64,000 bases of DNA from Novosphingobium cyanobacteriorum (GTDB lineage Bacteria; Pseudomonadota; Alphaproteobacteria; Sphingomonadales; Sphingomonadaceae), in contig NZ_JAROCY010000006.1 in assembly GCF_029436685.1 (NCBI RefSeq), forward strand, positions 163,030 to 227,029, written 5' to 3'. Position 1 is the stretch's first letter. The number at the start of each line of letters is the position of its first letter. The notes below the pieces were generated by a model. The model was not told the DNA's origin. It saw only the letters and a program-made list of their open reading frames with translations, and did no database searches. Of this stretch, positions 46,844-54,473 are shown piece after piece. The position numbers and the translations under genes are program-made.

Positions 46844-47869
46844 TCAGGCGCCCGGCACGCCGATGCTCGAAGCAGCCTCGCGCAGCTTGCGCGCCGTCGC
46901 CTGATCGTTGCGGAAGACGTTAAGCGAATCGGCCAGCGCCTTCGCCGCCTTCTTCGGCTCGCCCAATTGCATGCGGCTGCGCATCAGCATGATCCAGCCA
47001 TCGGCATTGGCGGGATTGGCCTTCAGCTTGCCCTCAAGGCTTTCGACCATGCCCGTGATCATGGCTTCCTGCTGGCCCTTGGGCAGGCCCTGCGCGGCCT
47101 TGATCTGGTCGCTGCTGGGCCCCGGGATGCCAGCGGCGGCCACCTGCGCGCCATTGGTGGTCAGGCCGTTGCCCGGCGGGGCGAACTGCGCCTCTGCCAG
47201 CCGCTTTTCCACGTCGATCTTGTACTTCGTCCCCACCTCGCGGATCACCTTGCGGATATCGTCGGCATAGGGCGCGTCGGCCGGAGTGTCCTTCAGCAGA
47301 TCGAACCAGGCGTTGATCGCCCTGCGGTGCTGCCCCGCCAGGTCCATCGCCACGGCGCGGAAATAGCGGGCGCGCGCGTCCTTGGGATCGAGCTTGAACG
47401 CCTTGTCGAAGGCGGCGCGCGCATCGGGCGGGATGCGCCCTTCCTTGTCGCTCGCCAGCACCAGCGCCTCGCCCAGGAACGAGAACGTCTCGGCATGGGT
47501 GGGATCGAGCTTGGTCGCCTTCTTCAGCGCGGTCGCCGCCTCGGCATAGCGTTCGGTCTGGAAATAGGACCAGCCGAGCATGCGCCAGCCCTCGGCATCC
47601 TCGGGATTGTCCTGCAGCCGCTTTTCCAGCTTGGCGATCACGTCGTCCACCGAAGGGGCCTGCGTCTCGCTGGGCATCGGCGGAGCCACTGTGGCCACGG
47701 CCGAGACTTCTTCCTTCTGCCCGCGATAGACCGCCACGCCACCTGCCGCCAGCGCCAGCACCGCCGCCGCGCCCAGCAGGGCCTTGCCCGCAAAGCCGCC
47801 AGCCACGCCACCACGCGCAGCCTGGGCGGGTGCACCGGTGGGGGCAGGACTGGACTCGGCCTCTGACAT
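46844..47869 (-). CDS. TPR protein resembling CcmI (cytochrome c maturation)
   Basis: A 341-residue protein with one N-terminal transmembrane helix (about residues 26-45, GKALLGAAAVLALAAGGVAVY) and TPR repeats (for example AEGWRMLGWSYFQTERYAEA and HAETFSFLGEALVLASDKEG). This matches the C-terminal domain of CcmI/CycH, which holds apocytochrome c for heme attachment. Start at 47869 with GGAG eight bases upstream; a longer reading is unsupported. It diverges from an operon whose third gene encodes a ten-heme cytochrome c, so a maturation role fits the neighbourhood, but no other ccm gene is nearby. Confidence 0.8.
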   Translation of the reverse strand: MSEAESSPAPTGAPAQAARGGVAGGFAGKALLGAAAVLALAAGGVAVYRGQKEEVSAVATVAPPMPSETQAPSVDDVIAKLEKRLQDNPEDAEGWRMLGWSYFQTERYAEAATALKKATKLDPTHAETFSFLGEALVLASDKEGRIPPDARAAFDKAFKLDPKDARARYFRAVAMDLAGQHRRAINAWFDLLKDTPADAPYADDIRKVIREVGTKYKIDVEKRLAEAQFAPPGNGLTTNGAQVAAAGIPGPSSDQIKAAQGLPKGQQEAMITGMVESLEGKLKANPANADGWIMLMRSRMQLGEPKKAAKALADSLNVFRNDQATARKLREAASSIGVPGA

Positions 47870-48119
47870 CGCTTGCTCCACCCGCGCCGCACCATGCGCG
47901 GCGGCCCATTCTTCCCACCGCGCATATCCCGCCGCGACCGCCCATGGCAAGCGCCAGGCGAGCATCGGGCGGGCAGGTATTCCCGCTGACAAAATGCGGC
48001 TGGAAAATCAGGCCCGTTCAGCTAAGGTCAGGCGCGATAAGAACGGTCGCGAAATAACGGAAGAGGGGGATCGGGGGCCGAAAGAGCTGCCGCCCTTCGT
48101 GTTGCGGGGGCACGCGGCG

Positions 48120-50696
48120 GTGAGCGAAGTCTACAAGGTTGCCATCATCGGTTCCGGCCCCGCAGGCATGAGCGCGGCCAGTCGCGCCGCGCAGCGCGGT
48201 CTTTCGCACGTGCTGCTGGAAAAGACCGACCACCTTTCCGACACCATCTTCAAGTACCAGAAGGGCAAGCACGTGATGGCCACGCCATCGCAGCTGGTCC
48301 TGCGGTCTGACCAGGAATTCGACGCGGGCAAGCGCGAGGATATCCTTGGCCGCTGGAACGCGCGCACCGCCGAACTGGCCGTGAACGTGAAGTACAACGC
48401 CGAGGTGAAGGCGATCCGCGGCACGGGTGAGGCCATTCCCGGCTCGATCCAGAAGATCGTGACCCGCGCGCGCGACGGATCGACCACCACCACCGAGCTG
48501 CAGCGCCACGCCCCGCCCTATGCCATCCAGCTGACCAATGGCGAGACGGTGATGGCGGAGAACGTCGTCCTCGCCATCGGCACGCAGGGCAACCCCAACC
48601 TGATGCGCTGCCCGGGGGCGGACCTGCCCCACGTGACCTACCAGCTCGACGATCCCTATGCCGTGCTTGACGAACACATCGTGGTGATCGGCACCGGCGA
48701 CGCGGGGATCGAGAACGCGCGCGGCCTGGCAGAGGACCCGGCGCAGGGCAACGTCGTCACCATCCTCAACCGCAGCCCCAAGTCCGCCAACGTGCGGGAA
48801 AGCTTCGCCACCGCCAAGGAGCCCAACGCCAAGGCGCTGGTCGAAGACGATGCGGCGGGCAAGCTGACCATCCGTTATGAGACCGAGACCAAGGCGGTCG
48901 AGCCGGGCTGGATCACGCTGAACACCCGCGATGGCGAGGAGCGCATCCGCTGCGACCGCATCATCGCCCGCATCGGCTCGGCCCCGCCGCGCGCCTTTGT
49001 CGAAGGCTGCGGCATAGAATTCGCCAGCAACGATCGCCTCGCCTTCCCCACGCTGACCCCGCAGTTCGAATCGACCGCGCCGGGCATCTTCGTGATCGGC
49101 GCGCTGGCCGGCTATCCGCTGATCAAGCACTGCATGAACCAGGGCTACGACGTGGTAGAGTTCATCGCCGGCAATGCAGACCTGAAGCCGGCGGACGAAC
49201 CGCTGCTCGAAGCCAAGTTCGCCGGCCTGCCCGGCAGCCGCTCGGTGAACGAATGGCTGGAATTCCTGCGCACCAACGTGACCATCCTTGAAGGGATGAC
49301 CACGCTGCAGCTGCGCGAGTTCATGCTCGATTCCGACGCCCGCTTCTACAAGAAGGGGGACACGATCTTCGAGAAGAACGATCCCGGCTCCTCGCTTTTC
49401 ACCATTGCCGATGGATCGGTTCACGTGCGGATCGACCCGAATGATCCCGGCAAGGTCGTGCCCATCGCCAAGGGTTCGATCTTCGGCGAAGTGGGCCTGA
49501 TCTCGGGCCGCCGCCGCGGCGCCACCATCGTCGCCGCCGAAGACTGCATCTGCGTGGAAATCAGCCGCAACGCCGCGCTGAAGCTGCAGAGCCAGGTGCC
49601 CAGCGCCCGCCGCGCGATCGAGCGCATCTCCACCGAGCGGCAGCTGCTGCAGATGTTCGGATCGGGCCTGACCCCGGCCGACGTGGCCGAAGTGGTCGAG
49701 ACCGCCAAGATCATGCAGGTCCGCGCGGGCGAAGCGATCATCACCGAAGGCGCGGACGACAAGGACATCTTCGTGATCCGCGTCGGATCAATGATCGTGG
49801 AAAAGGAAATCGGCGGAAAGCCGGTGTTCCTGTCCTACCTGCCCGCGGGCTCCTATGTCGGTGAAATGGCGCTGATCGACGGGGGGCAGCGCACCGCCAC
49901 GGTGCGCGCCGCAATCAAGAGCGAGGTCATCCGCATCGATGGCGAGGCGTTCTCGCGCGTGCTGGCGGCCAAGCCCGCGCTGCTGGAACGCGCGCGCAAG
50001 GACATGGAGAGCCGTCGCCAGGTCAACGCCTTCGTCGAATCGCGCAAGGACAGCTTCTCGGGCGTGGTCGATCTCTATTCCGAACAGGCCAAGTTCCTCG
50101 TTTCGCAGGGACTGGGCGAAGCGACCGACGTGCTGCTGATCGACGAACGGCTCTGCGTGGGCTGCGACAACTGTGAAAAGGCCTGCGCCGACAGCCACGA
50201 TGGCCTGTCGCGGCTGGACCGCGAGGCCGGCAAGAGCTTTGCCCACCTGCACGTGCCCACCAGCTGCCGCCACTGCGAACACCCGCACTGCATGGCCGAT
50301 TGCCCGCCCACCGCGATCAAGCGCGGCCCGGACGGCGAAGTGCGCATCGATGATACCTGCATCGGCTGCGGCAATTGCCAGCGCAACTGCCCCTATGGCG
50401 TGATCCGCATGGACAAGGTTCCGCCAAAGAAGCCGTCGCTGCTGGAATGGCTGTTCTTCGGCAAGGGGCCGGGGCCGGGCGAGCCGCCCTACAAGTGGTC
50501 CAAGAAGAACACGAAATACACGGGCGATCCGGCGGTGGACGAGGCGCTGGACCGCAAGAAGGCGATCAAGTGCGACATGTGCGCCGGGATCGAAGGCGGG
50601 CCCAGCTGCGTGCGCGCCTGCCCCACCGGGGCGGCGATCCGCGTTTCGCCGGATGAATTCCTGACCGTGGCGCGGTTGGAAAACGAAGGGGCCTGA
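48120..50696 (+). CDS. Flavoprotein-two cNMP-binding-four [4Fe-4S] fusion oxidoreductase
   Basis: An 858-residue fusion. Residues 1-370 are a two-dinucleotide-domain flavoprotein (VAIIGSGPAGMSAA for FAD, VVIGTGDAGIENA for NAD(P)) without a CxxC disulfide. Residues about 385-500 and 510-640 are two cyclic-nucleotide-binding domains; the phosphate cassettes read FGEVGLISGRRRGATI and GEMALIDGGQRTATVRA, both keeping the Glu and the phosphate-binding Arg. Residues about 675-840 carry sixteen Cys (CVGCDNCEKAC, CRHCEHPHCMADC, CIGCGNCQRNC, CDMC-x8-CVRAC), a DmsB-like set for four [4Fe-4S] clusters. Probably moves electrons from NAD(P)H to the membrane partner downstream. GTG at 48120 is preferred, because sequence back to the ATG at 47994 has poor codon bias. 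Confidence 0.88.
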   Translation: MSEVYKVAIIGSGPAGMSAASRAAQRGLSHVLLEKTDHLSDTIFKYQKGKHVMATPSQLVLRSDQEFDAGKREDILGRWNARTAELAVNVKYNAEVKAIRGTGEAIPGSIQKIVTRARDGSTTTTELQRHAPPYAIQLTNGETVMAENVVLAIGTQGNPNLMRCPGADLPHVTYQLDDPYAVLDEHIVVIGTGDAGIENARGLAEDPAQGNVVTILNRSPKSANVRESFATAKEPNAKALVEDDAAGKLTIRYETETKAVEPGWITLNTRDGEERIRCDRIIARIGSAPPRAFVEGCGIEFASNDRLAFPTLTPQFESTAPGIFVIGALAGYPLIKHCMNQGYDVVEFIAGNADLKPADEPLLEAKFAGLPGSRSVNEWLEFLRTNVTILEGMTTLQLREFMLDSDARFYKKGDTIFEKNDPGSSLFTIADGSVHVRIDPNDPGKVVPIAKGSIFGEVGLISGRRRGATIVAAEDCICVEISRNAALKLQSQVPSARRAIERISTERQLLQMFGSGLTPADVAEVVETAKIMQVRAGEAIITEGADDKDIFVIRVGSMIVEKEIGGKPVFLSYLPAGSYVGEMALIDGGQRTATVRAAIKSEVIRIDGEAFSRVLAAKPALLERARKDMESRRQVNAFVESRKDSFSGVVDLYSEQAKFLVSQGLGEATDVLLIDERLCVGCDNCEKACADSHDGLSRLDREAGKSFAHLHVPTSCRHCEHPHCMADCPPTAIKRGPDGEVRIDDTCIGCGNCQRNCPYGVIRMDKVPPKKPSLLEWLFFGKGPGPGEPPYKWSKKNTKYTGDPAVDEALDRKKAIKCDMCAGIEGGPSCVRACPTGAAIRVSPDEFLTVARLENEGA

Positions 50697-50701
50697 GGGG
50701 G

Positions 50702-51601
50702 ATGGCAAGCACCGCACCGGTTAAGGCCCGCACCGGGTCAAGCCGCGAACGCACCAGCACGCACGAGGGCTTTCTGGTCCATCGCGGCGGGCGCTGGATG
50801 AAGATCGCCGCCGCGCTCGCGCTGGCGCTGATCCTGCTCTACATCTTCGTGCCGCTGCCGCCGGGCCACTTCGGCTCGACCTGGCTGGGCTACACGCTCG
50901 GCACCGTGTGCGCGCTGCTGATCCTGTGGCTGACCATGCTGGGCGTGCGCAAGCGCGCGATCACCCCGGGCCGCTGGAGCCTGAAAGCCTGGACCAGCGC
51001 GCACGTGTGGCTCGGTCTGCTGCTGATCGTGGTTGGCACGCTGCATTCCGGCTTCGATTTCGGCTGGAACGTGCACACGCTGGCCTGGGGCCTGATGATG
51101 ATCGTCATCATCTCCGGCATCGTCGGTATCTGGCTCTATGCCACGGTGCCCGCCGCGCTTTCGGAAAACCGCTATGACAGCGAAGGCGCGATCACCGAAA
51201 AGCAGATGGTGGAGGCGATCCGCTCGCTCGACCGGCAGATCCACGATGCGGCGCAACCGCTTGATCCGGAAAGCGCGGGCCTCGTCAACCGCAGTCTTGA
51301 GGAAGATCCTTTCGCCGGATCGTTCTGGAACCGGATCACCGGCAAGTACCCCCGGGACGCCACCCGGTTCGCCTCGTCCGAACTGCGCCGGATGCGCGCC
51401 TACAAGCCGCGGCATGCCGATGATCCGCTGGACAAGGTGGACGCCCTGCTCACCCGCAAGGAGGCCATGCTCGGCCGGATGCGGCGGCACCTGAAGCTCA
51501 AGGCCTGGCTGCAGGCCTGGCTCTATGTCCATGTCCCCGTCACGTTCGCGCTGATCGCCGCGCTCTCCGCGCATATCGTCAGCGTCTTCTTCTACTGGTG
51601 A
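50702..51601 (+). CDS. Membrane protein, predicted diheme cytochrome b
   Basis: Five transmembrane helices are predicted (about residues 33-51, 61-81, 99-118, 124-146 and 273-297) with a charged cytoplasmic or periplasmic loop of 120 residues between the fourth and fifth. Helix 3 carries His101 and His115 and helix 5 His277 and His291, each pair spaced H-x13-H, the ligand spacing of stacked bis-His hemes in cytochrome b and ferric-reductase-type proteins. No other family motif is recognised. The gene starts five bases after the flavoprotein and ten bases before the decaheme gene, so it probably links the two across the membrane. Heme binding is inferred, not shown. Confidence 0.8.
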   Translation: MASTAPVKARTGSSRERTSTHEGFLVHRGGRWMKIAAALALALILLYIFVPLPPGHFGSTWLGYTLGTVCALLILWLTMLGVRKRAITPGRWSLKAWTSAHVWLGLLLIVVGTLHSGFDFGWNVHTLAWGLMMIVIISGIVGIWLYATVPAALSENRYDSEGAITEKQMVEAIRSLDRQIHDAAQPLDPESAGLVNRSLEEDPFAGSFWNRITGKYPRDATRFASSELRRMRAYKPRHADDPLDKVDALLTRKEAMLGRMRRHLKLKAWLQAWLYVHVPVTFALIAALSAHIVSVFFYW

Positions 51602-51611
51602 GGGCCAAGCC

Positions 51612-53495
51612 ATGACGTTCCTGGTCCGCCAGATAGCCCTGAAGAGCAGCGGCGAGGAAATCGTCCGCCCCACCACGGTGGAAGGCGACGAGATCCTGGT
51701 CGGCCGCGATTCATCCTGCGGCATCCACCTGCCCGATCTTGCGGTCGATCCGCGCCACGCCCGCCTGCGCCTTGCCGCCGATGGATCGCTCGTGGCCGAA
51801 TCGGTGGGTGACCAGCCCTTCGATGTCGACGGGCGCAGCACCACCCGCACCACGCTCGATCCCGCCGTGGGTGCGGAGCTCGGCTTTGGCGGCCACCGCA
51901 TCGTGCTGTCGCGTGATGGTGAAAGCGGCGTACCCGTGCTCACCGTGCGCCGCGTGGAGGCGGTGTCGGAGAGCGCCGAGGACATCGACCTGTCCAGCGT
52001 ATACACGCTGAAAGGCCTGCTTCCCGGCAAGCGCGGCTCTGCCTGGACCTTTGCCCTGCTGATGCTGGCGGCATTCCTGGTTGCGCCGATCTGGTCCTGG
52101 GCCACCTACCAGCCGCTCGCGCTGCACAAGGATGCGCGTCGTCCGGCGGGGATCCACGGCGATACCGCGTGGTCCTCGGGCCACCTCAGCCTGGCGCACA
52201 AGAACCTCAACAACGATTGCCAGGCCTGCCACGTGAAGCCGTTCGTCGCGGTGCGCGACAACGCCTGTCTCACCTGTCACACCCAGGATGCGCACCAGCA
52301 CATCCCCGATGGCGCCCGCCTGCTGAAGGCGCGGGGCGAGCCGACCGGCTTCGCCGCGTTCCAGCGCGCCGTGGCCACCACCTTCAACCGTCCGGCGGGC
52401 AGGTGTGTCGATTGTCACACCGAGCATACCGGGGCCGGTGCTATGCAGCCTACCCGGCAGCAATTCTGCGCCGATTGCCACAATGGACTGAAAGGCCGCT
52501 TGCCCGACACAGCCCTCTCCGACGCCGCCGATTTCGGTACGGCCCATCCGCAGTTCCGGCCCATGCTGGTGTCCGGCTTCGCGGGCGACAAGGCCGTGCT
52601 CAAGCGGGTGGCCTGGTCCGATGGGCTTAGGGAGAACGACGGGCTGAAGTTCACCCACGCCCAGCACCTGTCGAAAACCAATGGCGTGGCGCAGATGGTC
52701 CGCCGCCGTCCCGGCCAATATGCCGCGCCTGACGGGCTGGGCTGCCAGGATTGCCACCGTGCCGAAAGCGATGGCGCGCGGTTCAGGCCGGTGGAGATGG
52801 AACAGGCCTGCCAGTCGTGCCACAGCCTCACCTTCGATGAAGTGAGCGGCACCTTCCGCACGCTCAAGCACGGCCAGCCCGCGCAAGTGGTGGCAGACCT
52901 GCTGGCCGCCTATCGCGGCGGCATGCCCGAACGCCCGCTCAGCCTGTCCGGCATGGCCCGCCGCATTCCGGGTGACGCGGCCCAACGCGCCACCGCGGCA
53001 GATTATGCCCGCGCCGTCCGCTTCTATCCCACGCAGGGATCGCAGGCCGTAGCGCAGGTCTTCAGCAAGGGCGGCATGTGCTATGATTGCCACGTGATCG
53101 GCCGTGGCGGCGATGCCCGCACCGCCGGGTTCAGCGTGCAGCCAGTGGCGCAGAACGGCCGCTATTTCGCCAAGGGCTGGTTCGATCACCGCGCCCACCG
53201 CAAGACCGACTGTGCCGAATGCCACGTGAAGGCAACCCGTTCGAACGACGCGACCGATCTGCTCGTGCCCGGTCTTGAAGGGCCCGGCGGCTGCCGCTCG
53301 TGCCACGTGGGCGAAGGCGGGGCGCATCTCGCTTCGGCCAAGGTCAAGGACCCGGTCGATTCCTCGTGCGCCATGTGCCACGCCTATCACATGGATGCCG
53401 GCGCGCCGTGGAAGCCTGCGGACAAGCGCAAGCACGACGACCTGCACACCGCCGCGCTGGACCGTCCGCGCCTGCCCGGCGACCTCAGGAAATAA
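51612..53495 (+). CDS. FHA domain-transmembrane-decaheme cytochrome c fusion
   Basis: The 627-residue protein has an N-terminal FHA domain (residues 20-110; GRDSSCGIHL and DPRHARL), one transmembrane helix (about 143-165), and an extracytoplasmic region with ten CxxCH heme sites, the first at residue 203: CQACH, CLTCH, CVDCH, CADCH, CQDCH, CQSCH, CYDCH, CAECH, CRSCH, CAMCH. Isolated His in HLSLAHK, FTHAQH and FDHRAH resemble cytochrome c3-type distal ligands. FHA domains bind phosphothreonine; here the usual Ser-Arg-x-x-His is altered (DPRH). The FHA side should face the cytoplasm and the hemes the periplasm. Electron acceptor or donor unknown. Confidence 0.9.
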   Translation: MTFLVRQIALKSSGEEIVRPTTVEGDEILVGRDSSCGIHLPDLAVDPRHARLRLAADGSLVAESVGDQPFDVDGRSTTRTTLDPAVGAELGFGGHRIVLSRDGESGVPVLTVRRVEAVSESAEDIDLSSVYTLKGLLPGKRGSAWTFALLMLAAFLVAPIWSWATYQPLALHKDARRPAGIHGDTAWSSGHLSLAHKNLNNDCQACHVKPFVAVRDNACLTCHTQDAHQHIPDGARLLKARGEPTGFAAFQRAVATTFNRPAGRCVDCHTEHTGAGAMQPTRQQFCADCHNGLKGRLPDTALSDAADFGTAHPQFRPMLVSGFAGDKAVLKRVAWSDGLRENDGLKFTHAQHLSKTNGVAQMVRRRPGQYAAPDGLGCQDCHRAESDGARFRPVEMEQACQSCHSLTFDEVSGTFRTLKHGQPAQVVADLLAAYRGGMPERPLSLSGMARRIPGDAAQRATAADYARAVRFYPTQGSQAVAQVFSKGGMCYDCHVIGRGGDARTAGFSVQPVAQNGRYFAKGWFDHRAHRKTDCAECHVKATRSNDATDLLVPGLEGPGGCRSCHVGEGGAHLASAKVKDPVDSSCAMCHAYHMDAGAPWKPADKRKHDDLHTAALDRPRLPGDLRK

Positions 53496-53505
53496 GGGGC
53501 CGCCG

Positions 53506-54372
53506 ATGCTGATCGCCCAGATCACCGACATCCACATCGGCTTCGAGCCGGACAGTCCGGACGAGTTCAACCGGCAGCGGCTCGATCGCGTGCTGGCCGA
53601 TCTCAAGGCGCTGCAGCCCCGGCCCGATCTGCTGCTGGCTTCCGGTGACCTCGTCGATCGCGGTGACCGCATCAGCTATGTCCGCCTGCGAGAGGCGCTT
53701 GAAGGCCTGCCCTTCCCCGTCCACTTCGCGCTTGGCAACCATGACCTGCGCGATGTTTTTGCCGACGTTTTTCCCGAGGCGCAGTTCACCGACGGCTTCC
53801 TGCAATATGCCATCGATGGCGGCCCGGTTCGCCTGCTCGTGCTCGATACGCTTGAGGATGGCCGCCACGGCGGTGGTTTCTGCGCCACCCGCGCCGCCTG
53901 GCTCAACGCCCGGCTGGATGAAGCGGGCGATGTCCCCACCCTGCTGGTCATGCACCACCCCCCGGTCGAAGTCGGCATCGCGTGGATGAACACCGATCCC
54001 GCCGAACCCTGGGTGGAACTGCTGGCATCGTGCCTGCGCGGGCGCAGCAATGTGATCGGCCTCGTCTGCGGGCACATCCACCGCGCCATGACTGCAAAGT
54101 GGGAAGGCCTCGTCGTCGCCACCTGCCCCTCCACCGCGCCGCAGGTGGGGCTGGACCTGCGCCTGCTCGATCCCGACGTGCCCGATGGCCGCGCGCTGAT
54201 CGTCGCCGATCCGCCCGCCTATGCGCTGCACTGGTGGAACGGGCGCGAACTCGTCACCCACTGGGACACCGCCGAGGACCGCGCCGTGCTCGCCCGGTTT
54301 GACCAGAACCTGCAGGGCATGGTCCAGCACATGATGGACGAACGCCCCGGCACCAGCGGCCGCCTTCTCTAA
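53506..54372 (+). CDS. CpdA-like metallophosphoesterase (predicted cyclic-nucleotide phosphodiesterase)
   Basis: The 288-residue protein has the five metal motifs of class III phosphodiesterases: TDIHIG, SGDLVDRG, LGNHDLRDV, VMHHPPVE and CGHIHRAM. This is the family of CpdA, which hydrolyses cAMP. It lies ten bases after the decaheme cytochrome gene and ends a four-gene operon whose first protein carries two cyclic-nucleotide-binding domains, a striking functional match. Other class III members cleave phosphodiesters of different kinds, so the substrate is predicted rather than certain. Confidence 0.88.
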   Translation: MLIAQITDIHIGFEPDSPDEFNRQRLDRVLADLKALQPRPDLLLASGDLVDRGDRISYVRLREALEGLPFPVHFALGNHDLRDVFADVFPEAQFTDGFLQYAIDGGPVRLLVLDTLEDGRHGGGFCATRAAWLNARLDEAGDVPTLLVMHHPPVEVGIAWMNTDPAEPWVELLASCLRGRSNVIGLVCGHIHRAMTAKWEGLVVATCPSTAPQVGLDLRLLDPDVPDGRALIVADPPAYALHWWNGRELVTHWDTAEDRAVLARFDQNLQGMVQHMMDERPGTSGRLL

Positions 54373-54473
54373 CGCTCAGCGCGCCCGCGCCAGCAGCCCG
54401 GCATGGCCCAGTCCGTCGCGGCAATAGGGATGCGCCCGCAACGCGATCGTCCCGTCGGCCGCGGGAAAACCTC

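Noticed and set aside
54373..54473. Minus-strand open stretch of about 34 codons directly after rpoN
   Set aside because: It has no start codon or ribosome site and is too short to judge; possibly a decayed remnant of something, but unsupported.
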